From NCBI GenBank assembly GCA_003008705.1, contig PDUO01000007.1:712123-776122 (forward strand): a DNA stretch of 64,000 nt, in the 5' to 3' direction. Made by a program: the position numbers and the translations under genes. Below are positions 11,105 to 22,921 of the stretch, piece by piece; the stretch's first letter is position 1, and every line of letters starts with the position of its first letter. The notes under the pieces are model-generated. The model did no database searches and was not told the DNA's origin. It worked only from the letters and a program-made list of their open reading frames with translations. Source of the stretch: Pezicula radicicola (taxonomy: Eukaryota > Ascomycota > Leotiomycetes > Helotiales > Dermateaceae).

Positions 11105-11571
11105 GATGATCATGTTTCTTGGCATGATTTGGACTTACGTTGCTGATCCTGGAATCTCTTGCGGGACTTGGAAAGTTGGAGACAATGTCAACTCAATCAA
11201 GCAGATAGAAGGTTAGCCCATCGCTAACTCCACCTCATGCATTTGTGAAACACTGAACTATTACAATACAAGTATTATTGTCCGCTCTCAAATAAATCCA
11301 TTTGTTTCCTCAATATTCTTCCTATCACGTGCCAAGAAAAGCCGTTATTACAACACGGGAAACAATACACCGTATAGATCTCCACCATTTCAAACTCATC
11401 GGGAAAACATTCCCCGGATCCCCACTAACGGTATAAAAAGACAATCATAAGTTAACCAAACCCTTATGCATACTCATCAAATACCCATCAAAACCTCTCC
11501 ATTCTAAATCCTCCACCTTTCTGCATCCACCTACAGACCAAATTCCCCCCTCTCTTCTTAAAACAATCAAA
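11105..11571. promoter_or_regulatory. intergenic with TATA box of dehydrogenase gene
   Basis: No gene. TATAAAA at about 11432-11438 lies some 134 bp before the ATG at 11572 and is followed by a CT/CA-rich leader typical of fungal 5' UTRs. Confidence 0.5.
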
Positions 11572-12877
11572 ATGAGTCCCTCAAAAGTCGGCGAGATCCC
11601 AAAATACCGCATCGCTTCAATTCCAGCCGATGGAATCGGACCCGAAGTGATCTCAGCAGGCATCACAGTTCTCAAAAAATTCGCTGAGACAAGTAAGACT
11701 TTCGATCTTGAGTTTGAGAACTTTGAGTGGGGAAGTGATTATTACAGAAAACATGGTTATTATCTTCCTGAAGGTGCTTTGACTACTCTTAAGAAATATG
11801 ATGCCATTCTGTTTGGTGCTGTTGGAGCCCCGGGTATGTTGCTTCGTTTTCTTTTCCCCCCTTCGAGATGATGTGTGAAGATGGATGTAATATTGATGAT
11901 CGGGATAGATATACCTGATCATATCTCATTATGGCAGCTACGTTTGGCTATTTGCCAACCACTTCAACAATATGCAAACGTTAGACCTGTGAGTAGCCTT
12001 CTAAACTTTAATACTATGATTTGTGACTTCCTGACATTCTTAGACCAAAGTAATCCGTGGCACACAATCACCACTCAGAAACTGTAAAGTGGGAGACTTG
12101 GACTGGGTCATCGTTCGTGAGAACAGCGAAGGCGAATATGCTGGGCATGGCGGCCGATCTCACGTTGGTCGGGCTTGGGAGACCGCTACTGAAGTGTCCA
12201 TCTTCTCCCGTCATGGAGTCGAAAGAATTATGCGATTTGCATTTGAGACTGCTCAAAATCGTCCCAAGAAACACATTACAGTTGTCACAAAAAGCAACGC
12301 CCAGCGTAATGGAATGGTTATGTGGGACGAAATTGCAGCTGTGGTAGCCAAGGACTTCCCTGATGTCACTTGCGAGAAAATGCTTGTGGATGCTATGACC
12401 GCAAGAATGGTACTGAAGCCAGAGAGTTTAGACACAATTGTTGCTACCAATTTAGTGAGTCAATGTTTGAAGTTTTGGAAGGAAATTTTACTAATAATTA
12501 CTTCGCTGTAGCACGCTGATATTCTCTCTGATCTTGCAGCAGCTTTGGCTGGCTCAATTGGGATTGCGCCAACAAGTAATTTGGACCCTACCCGAGAAAA
12601 TCCGTCAATGTTCGAGCCAATTCATGGCTCGGCTTTTGACATCACCGGGAAAGGGATAGCAAACCCTGTCGCTACTTTCTGGACTACATGTGAGATGTTG
12701 TCATGGCTTGGAGAGAAGAAGGCAGCTGAGGAATTGCTCGATATTGTTGAGACAGTCTGTGCAGGTGGAATCGTGACTTCGGATCTTGGTGGAAGTTCTA
12801 GCACAGCTGAGGTTACGAACGCAGTCTGTGCCGAGATTGAGAAGAGATTTAGTGGTAAGAAGGTCACGGTGAATTAA
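11572..12877 (+). CDS. tartrate / D-malate-type dehydrogenase (isopropylmalate dehydrogenase superfamily)
   Basis: Four exons (11572-11833, 11909-11988, 12044-12454, 12512-12877) join in frame to 372 residues. The protein is a beta-decarboxylating dehydrogenase: start with ADGIGPEV, LFGAVGAPG before the first intron, then SPLRN (Arg ligands), WVIVRENSEGEYAGHGGR, the lysine-containing VVTKSNAQRNG, metal-binding HADILSDLAA and the NAD-site FEPIHGSAFDITGKGIANP. The ENSEGEY and GGR-HVG features and the length fit tartrate dehydrogenase/D-malate dehydrogenase rather than LeuB-type isopropylmalate dehydrogenase. Expected reaction: NAD- and divalent-metal-dependent oxidation of tartrate or oxidative decarboxylation of D-malate in the cytosol. 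It lies tail to tail with the MHR regulator, about 196 bp apart. Exact substrate preference is not decidable here. Confidence 0.88.
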
Positions 12878-13073
12878 AAGATGTGCGGTTCTGTAGTATG
12901 CGTTCTTAGATGAATTGGATAATATTTACTATTGGTTTGTAGCCTTCCTACCATGTAAGTCAAATGGCGTTGAAAGCCCATAGTTTGCTGCTAAGGAAGA
13001 CTCTGATTTATCTCAAAGCGTATTATCTAAGTTTATAGCTGCTCGTATCTGGACGGTCTGCTTCTACTTTTCG

Positions 13074-15387
13074 CTACACATTGCCTGTTGTTGGCCCAGT
13101 TCCATTGTGTCCTTCATACATATGCTCGCTGAATTGATATGACGCGTCCATGAGTTGGAATATGTCGTCGAATCCGTCAAATTGACCATTGGCAAGCGGA
13201 TATTGAGGGTTTGAATCTTGGAATAAATGGTGGAAATCGCTATCGAATCCAAAGAAGGATTGGTTGGGTCCTGTGGATTCACCAGAGCTATTCTCCAAAG
13301 TGGAAGTAATAGGCAGCGAAGAAGAAATTCCTGTGGTGGAGCTACAGCCGAAACTGTTTTCAGGGGCCAAACCAGAAGGCATTTCAGGTTCTTCTATAGA
13401 ATCAGGTATGCCGCCGTTTGGCCTGGTATGTATGTAATCTTTCCCCGCAGAGTCGCGCGAATTTCCCGCTCCTATTGCTGACGAGTTGAAAGAGACGCTA
13501 GTGACATCAGTACAATTCTCTGTTCCTCGTCCAATTGATCCAAGCTCTTGTGCGTCTTGATCATCATTTGCACCGTTTATGGTCTTTTGATTGAGGGCGT
13601 GCATTAGATCTTTGATAGCTGCTGCACAAGCGCCTGGCCAGAAGTTGCCTCGCAGAGAGAGGTTTTCGAGGATTTGCACACAGCGCCGAGCTTCTCTGTC
13701 TGAAGTTAGTCCTGAATGAAACATTTCATTGTCCGCCAGTCTACCTCTGAGCATTCCTGGCACTATAATAACCCTCAAAAGCTGCGTACAGCAGGATCAA
13801 ACCACTGTTAAATGTCAACATATATGTCCTGCATTAGGCTTTGGCAAACCCTCAGCGTATAATTACCTCATCCAAACACACCAGGTAAATCCTGGCCAGA
13901 ACAATGGATTTTGAGTCCTGCCATCGGTATTGTTTTGTAAAGCGTCATAAAGATGTCGATACACTCTGGAGACGATCGCCTTTGATGCCCCGATGCATTT
14001 CTGCATAGCACCCGCAAATGCAGACGTATTGTAACCTGAGGTGATTACAGGTCTATTCAAAAGGATTACTGATTCATGATTCTGTACCACCAACAGAAGC
14101 TTGTGTACTGGTCTCAGCGTTCCAGATGTAAGGCTAGTCTCATTGGACGTTGGATCTTCGTCCATGTAGCTTGGATCAAGGAGATCCTGGGCCTCATTCC
14201 ACCACTTCATGATTTCAGAATCTACATGTGCCACTTTATCTGGATCCGTACTACGGTGATTGATTGATTTGTTTCGTAGTTCTAAAATCAGTCCTTTCAG
14301 ATGGCCATGCTTCGCTAGAAATTCCGGAAGTAACATCCTGTGATCTGCGACGAGTTTCTATCAGACATTTTCATGGGTCAAAAAGGCGAATAACTGTATA
14401 GGGAAAGAACGCACCCATTAAGCCAGCTTCCACTGCATCGCTATGTAATTCCCTATTGGGATAGCACACGTCGATATCGTCATCCTTGAGATCAAGTGGT
14501 AGACCTAACGACTGCGAAAGGTATCTTTCAATGCAGTATATACACCAAAATAACCTTCTACGCATGTCACCATCTGCTGTTGAGAACTGTTTGTATCTTA
14601 CTGGACAGCGATGTAGTCCAAGATGGAAGGCCATGCGTACGATGAGACCTCCTAGCCTTGAGGCGGCGTTCAGCCGAAACATTGAGATGAGGAAAACCTG
14701 AATACAAACAACAGCTTGAAGCCCAGGTAGAGTAGAGGGTCGTATAAGTAATTTTTCCAGGCAAGAAATGGCTTCCTCAATTGTGGTGAAAATAAAACGA
14801 GATGGAATCTTGGAATCATTGTTTTTGGGCATCTGCCTTCTATCGGCAACAGAGATAGACATGACAGAACGGATCATGATCGACTCTGCGCTGCACAGAT
14901 TCCTCATGCCATTTTGGGAAATCTTTTCCATGAGATTGAGAATAGTCGGAGCATGAAGGAAAGGAAATGGCGGGTGCCAGTTGATAAAGTAAGGCTGGCT
15001 CCATCGTACCATGTCCTCAAAACTGACTGGAGAAGTATTGGTCCTATTTTGAAGGGTATAGTCGACCTCATCAGTACGCCAGAGCGAGCTTGGGGGGCTC
15101 TGGGACTGGAGACGGTCATCCTCGCCAGGAACGATTCCATCATCAAGCACCTCACTCCCCTGGCGACTATTTCTGGCGAATGCAGAACGAACTGTCCGTA
15201 CAAAGTGAATACCACTGCCGCTTCCCACGAAACTTGGCGCGTCTGTTGCGCTTCCGGCTCTCATGTGACCTAGTTCTCGAGTCGGTCTGGCCGGTTCACT
15301 TCCTCTGGTGGTCGTTGAAAGGGTTGATAAACGTCGACGCTTCCGGCTTATTTCTGTGTCGAGGCGTTGCGGCGAACATCTCTCCAT
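13074..15387 (-). CDS. fungal transcription-factor (MHR) domain protein lacking a Zn cluster
   Basis: Four exons on the minus strand (15387-14415, 14344-13882, 13804-13745, 13695-13074) close in frame to 705 residues. The first ~125 residues are Ser/Arg-rich with KRRRLS, possibly a nuclear signal. The Fungal_trans (middle homology region) follows: WHPPFPFLHAPTI, then the diagnostic GGLIVRMAFHLGLHR and RRRLFWCIYCIERYLS, with LGLPLDLKDDDIDV, and a tail ending acidic/Ser/Gly/Asn-rich. No C-x2-C-x6-C cluster is found in the open frame or on the minus strand just upstream; only scattered cysteines occur (C4 and one before the ATG). It is divergent, about 360 bp away, from a gene encoding a Zn2Cys6 cluster without an MHR. 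An undetected 5' exon is the main alternative. Confidence 0.82.
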
Positions 15388-15747
15388 CTTGGTATCGGCG
15401 ATACATTTCTTCCTTGAACTACTGGATTGAGAATTGACCCACGTTGCTAAGTGTCTCGATGATTGCCCCTAGTGCTAGTGCTTGTGCTTGATGGAAAACA
15501 AGCAGCCATCCCCCCTCCCACCTGTACACAAGCAGTTAGTACCCCGGAGTTATGTTCCCCGGGCGGTCAACGCGGAGTGGACAGAACTTAGAACATGACC
15601 TTTCCAATACAGAACAACAAGAGAGCCACTACTCCAGTATACGAGCTATCGGAGAGACAGATTATTCACACCCCTCAAAATCCACGGCCTTGGCTGGTGC
15701 GAAAGATTCAAGTCCGAGTCTGGCAAGCGAGAGAAGCTACGAGTCCC
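15388..15747. promoter_or_regulatory. divergent promoter between MHR protein and Zn2Cys6 protein
   Basis: About 360 bp separate the two start codons. The segment has CCCCGG motifs near 15542-15560 and short CT-rich runs. An alternative upstream ATG for the plus-strand gene exists at 15595 in the same frame as its first exon, which would shorten this space. Confidence 0.4.
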
Positions 15748-16650
15748 ATGGCAGAAATTCAGACCACATCATGTGAGCCCTGCAAGAAGAAGAAATGCAA
15801 GGTATGGATCTCATTTCTTCCTCAATTTACTTCTTGAGCTGCTATATTTCAACTTCTAAACTCTCAGCTAACTTGTTCAAAGTGTGACCGTAATATGTAA
15901 GGTCACGTGGCTACAAATCTTGCCTACTTGCAACTAATTTCGAAGGCCCATTTGTGGACAGTGTTCTAGCTCTCCATCGCGTTGCAACTACTCTGAAAAT
16001 AACAAACGGTAAGCATCCTCTTAAACCACTGTAAAGCTTATCTTCAGACCCAACAAGAAGGAGAGTACCGTACCATTTCCATTGGCAGAAAGTGGTTCTA
16101 ATCACGGGAAGCAAATAGTGGCATACCCAGCGGCTACCTAGGTTCTTTAGAACAACGCCTCTGCGATACAGAGCTAGCTCTTCACAAAGTACTTACAGAA
16201 CTTCACTCTATTCAAAATAGAATACCCCAAGACGAAGCAATGCTATCCTCGCTAAGCCTACAGAGCAAGCAACAATTGCCTTTCCAAAAAGCATCCAGGA
16301 CAAAAGAATGGACGTCTTACTCTCTTGAGACACCCGAACAATTAGATAAATGGCAACAAGCCTATATGTTAAGGATGCAAGGAGCACACTCTACAAGTCT
16401 CAAATCACCGGCCATTGTACTTGAAGATTCAATTTCGACTCCACAACTACTGGCGTTATCAAGCACTTCAGCAGAGCCAACATATACAGACCTCCCGGAC
16501 GCAGAGTTCTCTCCATCTTCTCCGGTTACAGGTCAATCAACTTCAACAACAGAAACGCTCCAGAACTTAGTCCCTGAGATACAACGAAGTCCTCCTCGAT
16601 ACATCCAATCACAGAGGCTTTCCACTTTGATGCCAGATACCTACTATTAG
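15748..16650 (+). CDS. short Zn2Cys6 DNA-binding protein without MHR
   Basis: Five exons (15748-15801, 15883-15896, 15946-16008, 16048-16091, 16142-16650) close in frame to 227 residues. The second exon is only 14 nt. Across the exons the cluster reads CEPC, KKKKCK, CDRNMPIC, GQC, SSSPSRC: a full C-x2-C-x6-C-x6-C-x2-C-x6-C with one additional Cys inside the basic loop. A coiled-coil-like stretch follows (SLEQRLCDTELALHKVLTELH), the usual dimerisation segment, then a Ser/Thr/Pro-rich tail. No fungal transcription-factor domain follows and the reading frame ends at TAG 16648-16650. The last intron donor is ambiguous (GTGG at 16092 or GTTC at 16095; both keep the frame). A start at 15595 would add 51 residues. 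Confidence 0.7.
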
Positions 16651-17040
16651 TGCTCGGGTTCTAACAAATGTCTTATCTAGATCTTGCCAAAATTTGAGAA
16701 TTTGCTTCATAGTATTTATGAAACTAGAGAGGGGAAGAGTCAAAAATCACTCGCAAGGCTCATTAAACACGCACACCTACGCGATCTTTCCGTTATCGTG
16801 CTCCTCCTCAATGTTCCTTTAAGCTGATTGTACTCTTGCGCATCTGTTGCATGGCCCCCAATTCACAACGTAACATCAACCCCTCGGTCCTGTCATTAAT
16901 CCTGTATACCTATCATTCATCAGAGCCGCCAGCGTCGCCCTTCGACATCAACATAATGGGAACAGCCCATAGAAATCTTTATAATATACACCTCGAAGAC
17001 ATCTAGATATCAGAGGCTATGCGAACCTTTTGAATATATC
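16651..17040. other. intergenic
   Basis: No supported gene between the Zn2Cys6 protein and the HET-like remnant. Confidence 0.4.
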
Positions 17041-18935
17041 ATGGACCAGCTTATTGCCTCCGTCTTAACCGACGATCACTCCTTTCTAGTTCCATATGTT
17101 TGTGGAAACAACCCTGGCTATGATGGCCTGGATTTCATCACCTGTCCTATTCGAATGGGATGGGCAACACCTGAGGACCCTTATGGATGGTGTGCATCGT
17201 GCTCCAGCCTTGAAGATGTCGCCTATCGAGCACAGTCATGGCTCTACTTCGGTCTTCTAGAGGCCTGACTAGGAGAGAAGATTACGCCAGATGATTTCTT
17301 AGGCAGAGGTACTAATGGTGAGACCAGGGTTCTCTGCAATAATGGTCGAATCCTGCGCACTATTTCTAGATCACACGTTCAGCGCCGGGTCCTTGACAGG
17401 CTTGGAGCTTTCTTTGGCCAAAGATACTTTGAATATTGGGTTCCAGAGGCTCCAGAGGTTCCAGCTCCTTTATTCATAGAAAGACTTGAAGCTTTTACCT
17501 CCGAAATCTTTTGTTGTCACCAGGCTTTACCCCACAGTGAAATGCTGGACCAAGGCTCTGAACTCTGTCACAGGCATATTCAAGAATATTCGGACTTTCA
17601 AGAAGTGGGTTTTTCTTGTTTCGTCGTTATACCTCTTCTCTATGCGAGGCTCACTGAAAGTCAAGATACATAAGCTAATAATAATAATAATAATAGATAA
17701 TAGAATACTTATCAAGAATATCTTTATCTATTAAGATTGTCATTGAACTACTTCTGAAGGCCAACGAATTTGCATGGAGGCGCCGCCAGGAGATGTTGTC
17801 ATTGCCCAATAGGCTTCCTTCGCCTGAGATGAGTATCACTGTCAATGGCGCACCCCAGCTACGCCTTGGCTTAAATGCTCGTGCTTTGACGGCTTTTATG
17901 ATGAGAAAGGGATGGTGTCCGTATGTACAACCCTCTCCCCCTTTATAGACCACTGTTTCGAGGAGGGAGAAATGAGTTACAAAGCGGCCCCATAAGGAAA
18001 CTTATCTGTCACTGAATCATATATCTTCACTCTTGGTCTAATACTAAAGCTTTCATCTTCTAGATATCAAATACGACACTTCGAATCTCGATTTACAACC
18101 ACAACCATGGCTTATCTAGCTTCCGTCAAGCATCCTGCTAGTGAAGAAAAGGCCCATGAAAAATGCTCCAAAGACTCTTGCGTTGCAAACAACAGCAGCA
18201 TGAAGAACTACGAACCACAGCACACACCTTCTTGCCAGAGAGACTACTACGAATCCACTTTCCGTCTTACTGGTATGAGTATTCACATTTATCAGATATA
18301 AAATGAATCCGGATTACAAATTTACAGGACCTCCAGGTAACCACTGGTTAGAGATATTTGTTGTATACACAATCTGCACACCTTTTACAATTCCCTTCCT
18401 CGTTCGCATTGCTACACAAACTCCCGCCGAATGGCGATCCACATTTGCCACACTTCAAGAATGGAAGGATAATGCCCGAGAATACATCAAACTTCAGTGG
18501 TGTACTTGGAAATCAGGTCGAAAACATGGAGCAACGATCGGTACATGGCTTAAAAAGACGATTTTTAATAGTATCGAGTTGACGGGATGGGCAATCTCGA
18601 AGATTTCAGGTTCTCGACCTTCTCATCTACCAAGTCCTATTAGATTAAACGACACCATCATCACTTCCGAGCCGTCAACTAGTCAAAATATCGAGACCTC
18701 TTCCAATCCGTCTTACTTCCAGAAACAGAGATGGGCATGGCAGTCGGGTGGAAATCTAGGAAGAGAGATTGGAATATGGTTGAAAGAGTCAGTTTTTCAG
18801 ACTGTTGTTTTCACAGCACGAGCTATAGATTTCAAAGGAACGCGTTTGTCGAGTGCAACTTCGTTGGATGGTTCTCATGACGATGAAGTTTTATTGGGTT
18901 TAGCTGATAGGTATTCTGATTGCGAGGATGATTGA
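17041..18935 (+). pseudogene. HET-family N-terminal remnant spliced to an unrelated membrane tail
   Basis: From ATG 17041 the frame resembles the poorly named N-terminal region of large HET-domain proteins: YVCGNNPGYDGLDF, then AQSWLYFGLLEA. A TGA at 17266-17268 interrupts, but the same frame runs on open to about 17672 (LGEKITPDDFL...). After an (AAT)n stretch the homology resumes with MSITVNGAPQ and MMRKGWCP, then an intron (GTATGT at about 17920 to TAG at 18062) joins to YQIRHFESRF, EKCSKDSCVANN and QHTPSC, again in HET-protein order. No HET domain follows. Instead a further intron (ending CAG at 18327) joins to about 200 residues with one hydrophobic segment (FVVYTICTPFTIPFLV) and two similar W-x-W-x-SG-x3-G-x2-IG-x-WLK motifs, ending at TGA 18933-18935. 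The single stop suggests recent inactivation; the 3' half may still be expressed from ATG 18107. The HET kinship rests on remembered family patterns. Confidence 0.55.
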
Positions 18936-19539
18936 AGAGCTATGTATGTAGAAGGTATTATCAAGGCACTACGCTCTAGCATGTAATAAGAGTACAAGAT
19001 CAGTTTAACTCCCTTTCTTAATTCATCAAAACACTTCACCCATTGAGCCTCATTTCAAGAGAATCTTGGAGATTCTAGTTATTTTTATAGTACGCTAACA
19101 CGCCTAAATGTACAAAGAGTTGGCAGTTACGAAGTAGCTACAGGTAAGGATGTAGAGGATCCCGTAATATATATTCTATGGATAGATTTAAGATATGCGG
19201 ATTCTGAAGTAACAGAAATCTGTCACACAGATTATTCAAGACTTTAAGAATAGAAGATTTCGGACACCAACTGTATTAATTACTATACATTAAGCATGAA
19301 AGCCAAGTTATTCTACCATTCAAAAACAGTACCAACACAAATCCTTCCCCTTCAATTCTAAACACTAAGCTCAACTCCTTGGCTCGACCCGGCCCTGCCC
19401 TGAAGCTCTCGCTGTACAAGTTTTAGCATAACTCGTACCAGGATTCTCAAATCAATAGTGCGTAGACTCAGATTCCAAGCAGTTAACAAGCCACCTTTCC
19501 ATCACCACCACCTCACAACAAACAGACACAAAAACCGTC
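18936..19539. other. intergenic
   Basis: AT-rich spacer with no supported gene. Confidence 0.4.
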
Positions 19540-19947
19540 CTAAACCATAGTACCATACCCACCAACCTCATAAACACAACCTCTGCTCCCCAACCCTCCA
19601 CGACTATTCTCCGCACACCCAGCACACCTACACCTAGGATCCCAATCACACTCTCCAGCCTCCTCTCTAGCAATTCTCCGTTCAATAGCTCTCCTCTCAA
19701 TATCATCAACTCTCTCCTTAGCCTCAATTCTCCTTCTTATAGCTGCGCGTGCTGTTGTTTTGTATCCGTGGTAATAAGGTCCTTCCCAACCTGTATAGCC
19801 TTCTGTTGGTTCCAGTAGGTAGATTGAGAGGTAGATTGCTGCTATTATGATTATGAGGAGGAGGAATGTGCTGAGGATTATTAGGGGGAGGAGCGGGATT
19901 GTTATTGGTGGGGTGGTTATGTGTGGGTGGAAGGGTGTTGGTGTCAT
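19540..19947 (-). CDS. small single-pass membrane protein, unknown
   Basis: A 135-residue open frame with ATG at 19945-19947. The N-terminal ~15 residues are Pro/Thr/His-rich, then one long hydrophobic segment (about residues 17-46, rich in Ile/Leu), then a charged region rich in Arg and Glu (AIRRRIEAKERVDDIERR) likely helical, and finally a Cys-rich patch (CDWDPRCRCAGC). This layout (short outside tail, one membrane helix, cytosolic helix, Cys cluster) looks like a real small protein, but I do not recognise a family and the opposite-strand composition is low in complexity. No intron needed. Confidence 0.42.
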   Translation of the reverse strand: MTPTPFHPHITTPPITIPLLPLIILSTFLLLIIIIAAIYLSIYLLEPTEGYTGWEGPYYHGYKTTARAAIRRRIEAKERVDDIERRAIERRIAREEAGECDWDPRCRCAGCAENSRGGLGSRGCVYEVGGYGTMV

Positions 19948-20785
19948 TTTCAGAAATTTATTGAATTATCTGCTGATAATTTAAGTGTAATGGGTAATAT
20001 ACAGCCTTGGTGGGCGTAATGGTGTTACACAGTGATTGTGAATCCGAGTTCGTTGTGTATTTTGGGGCCTTTTCCGGATTCCTGTTTCTTGTAGATAGAG
20101 TTTGGATTGAAAGATTTCCTGGGGCGCAATACCCGCTTTATGAACTGTTGTTCTTGCGATAAGAACTGAGTAGGAGTCATCAGCTGCGTAGTATATCTTG
20201 GGGTCAAAATCTAGGCCCTCGCTTAGCAATAGGGGGCACTAGCGCAAGATCGTCTTAACTAGTTCTTGACAGCGGCAACGGACATATGTCACTACCAGAT
20301 TCTTGGGAAATAACCTGAAGTATGATAATTTGACTTATCTGTCGAGCTTGTTTTTATATGGGAATTTCTTCGGGTCATGTTGGTTAAGTGATATGACTTT
20401 TTGTCTTGTTCTTGTAGTATCAAAATTGCAAAAGATCAGTAACTTTCGACAATCTGTTATATATTTGAATTTTATTCGTATTGTTTCTAGGAGATCAATG
20501 ACGCTATACCCTGCGTATGATCTGAAGATTTGCATAGGTACCAACTAGAAGAGCGCGAGCGGATCATCACCCACTTGATTACTACCTACAAAACCTACTT
20601 ACTGCTAGAAAGTCATGAGTTTAATTTTTTAATAAGATAACAGATACTGAGATCTAAGCTTTCGCACCAAGATCGCTGAAATTATTCTGATTCCTTCCTT
20701 AACACTTGGCATGCACAACTATTCCTGATCAACAACAAGAACAACGACTTGGGGCGGGAGGAACGGGAAAAGAGGAATAACAATA
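19948..20785. other. intergenic
   Basis: Upstream region of both the small membrane protein (minus) and the 5'-nucleotidase (plus). No supported gene. Confidence 0.4.
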
Positions 20786-22921
20786 ATGGCGCTAAAAATT
20801 CAACTCCTAGTATCTGTACTACTCTCCTACCTCTGCTTTACAAAGCGAGATGTAGTCTCCGGCCAACAGAACAAGAAGCGATTTTACGATGATCAAGGCA
20901 ATTACAACATATGTATTTCATCTCTACAACTAGAATTTCATTTTCACTCAATGCTAACATCTTTTCAGCATTTTATCACATAAATGATATACATGCACAC
21001 CTCAACGAATTCAAAGCATCAACGGGATCCGGCAAGATATGTACCGACCTCACCGCTGGCTGCGTGGGTGGTTATTCCAGAGTGTTAACCAAAATCAAAG
21101 AAACAAGAGCCCAACATCCAGACAGCCTCTTCCTAAACTGTGGTGATGAATTTCAAGTAATTAAACCACCAAATACCTATTACCCAAACCAACACAAACT
21201 CTACCTAACATTATAAACAGGGAACATTTTTCTACCAACATTACAAAGGAGCAAAAATAGCCGAAACAATAAACCATCTCGGCTTCAACGGGATGACATT
21301 AGGAAACCACGAATTCGATGGTGGGGATCAGGAACTGGGAGAATTTCTTTCAAACTTAACATTTCCTATCCTAGCAGCTAACATTCAATCTTCCCATCCC
21401 CTCTTGAACGCAACAATAAAACCATTTCACATCTATCCTCAATACGAACTAGCAGTCATCGGAGTAACGACAAACACGACCTCCAAAACTTCGAAACCAG
21501 GACTTGGAACTACTTTTTCGGATCCGTTTGTTGCGGTACAGAATACGATTGATTTTATTAGGGAGACGACGGGTATCAAGAGGATTGTTGCTAATACTCA
21601 TATTGGGTATGAGGAGGATATGAAATTGGCGGAACAGACTACGGGGTTGCATTTGATTATGGGGGGGCATAGTCATACGCCTCTGGGTGATATTGAGGGG
21701 AGTAAGGGTCCTTATCCTACTATCATCAAGAATAAAGATGGGGAGGATGTTTATATTGTAACCGCTTTTAGTAAGTCTTGAAACCGTTTAAACATAACCC
21801 GAAATATCAGCCGAGTTTTCAAAAGGATAATCTAGCTAATTTGAAATGATATAGAATGGGGAGAATATCTTGGATATTTCGATGTGCTCTATGATACAGA
21901 AGGGAGAATCATCTCTTTCCGCGGTGCACCTATTCACTTGACTAATACAACGATTCAAGATCCTAAATTACAAGCTCAGGTTGTGGAATGGCAAAAACCT
22001 TTTCCGACTGATATCGTGGGTTCCTCGTTGGTATATCTAGATCAATCAAGATGTCATGATCCACCCATTGCCAAAGAATGTACGTCCTCAATCCCCCCCC
22101 TCTCTCTATAATCAACAATTTCCAAAATTAAAACTACAGATGAGTTGCTAAACAACCAATCAATTAGGTCTCCTAGGCGACCTAGTAGCAGACGCAATGC
22201 TAACCCACCATCTCTCCATCACCCCGACCCAAACAGCAGACTTCGCACTAATAAACGGACGACGAATCAGACAACCAATAGACATCGGCACCATAACATC
22301 AGGCGAAGTCCTAGAAAGTTTTCCCTATAAGAATTTCGTAGTAGAAATTTCTATCACAGGTGATGAATTATGGAAAACTATTGAAGGTGCTTTGTCTTTG
22401 GTTAATCAATTTAATCATGAGGAAGTTCCTTCGGGTATTCAATTGAGTAGGGGGATTCGAATTACTTTTGATCCGGAGAGGAAGAGTGGTGACAAACTTG
22501 TTAGTGTTGATATTGGGTTTGGGAATGGTTTGAGACCGCTTGAGAAAAGAAAAAGGTATAATGTTGTTACTTTGGACTTTTTGGCTAAGGGTATGTTGAA
22601 ATTTCTTCTTTTGAGTTCTTTGGGGTTTTTTGGGGGGGATTTGTCAGGCTGATTATCTGTTGTTTTGCAGGAAGTGACAATATCTTTCAACCGAGGGAGT
22701 TTGATAATCTTGATGTCAACGATGAATCGAGAGATGATCTCTTAAGAACCATTGTAGCACGCTATATTAACCAAACATCTCCGATCGATATTACACTCGA
22801 TGGTCGTATTACGGCAGTAAATGGAACTGAGGCGAAATCGAGCGCAACAGGGGACAAGGCTCGTATATCTTTACGCCTGGCGATTTGGAGTGCTGTTGTC
22901 GTTGCACTCGTTTTAACTTAG
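20786..22921 (+). CDS. secreted/GPI-type 5'-nucleotidase (calcineurin-like phosphoesterase)
   Basis: Six exons (20786-20912, 20969-21156, 21221-21770, 21855-22079, 22168-22590, 22671-22921) close in frame to 587 residues. Residues 1-20 look like a signal peptide (LLVSVLLSYLCF). The metal-binding phosphoesterase motifs follow in order: YHINDIHAH, NCGDEFQGT, GNHEFDGG, ANTHIGYEED and GGHSHT. The C-terminal substrate-binding domain of 5'-nucleotidases (about 320-520) starts near LGDLVADAML and includes NGRRIR and FPYKNFVV. A C-terminal hydrophobic stretch (LAIWSAVVVALVLT) directly at the end is typical of a GPI-anchor signal. Expected function: hydrolysis of nucleoside 5'-monophosphates or related phosphoesters at the cell surface, giving nucleosides and phosphate. 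Length is usual for UshA/ecto-5'-nucleotidase relatives. Confidence 0.92.

Noticed and set aside
16048..16141. Apparent frameshift/stop in the short Zn2Cys6 gene (TAG at 16139)
   Set aside because: A 47-50 nt GT-AG intron ending at that TAG restores the frame exactly and joins to a coiled-coil segment, so no mutation is needed.
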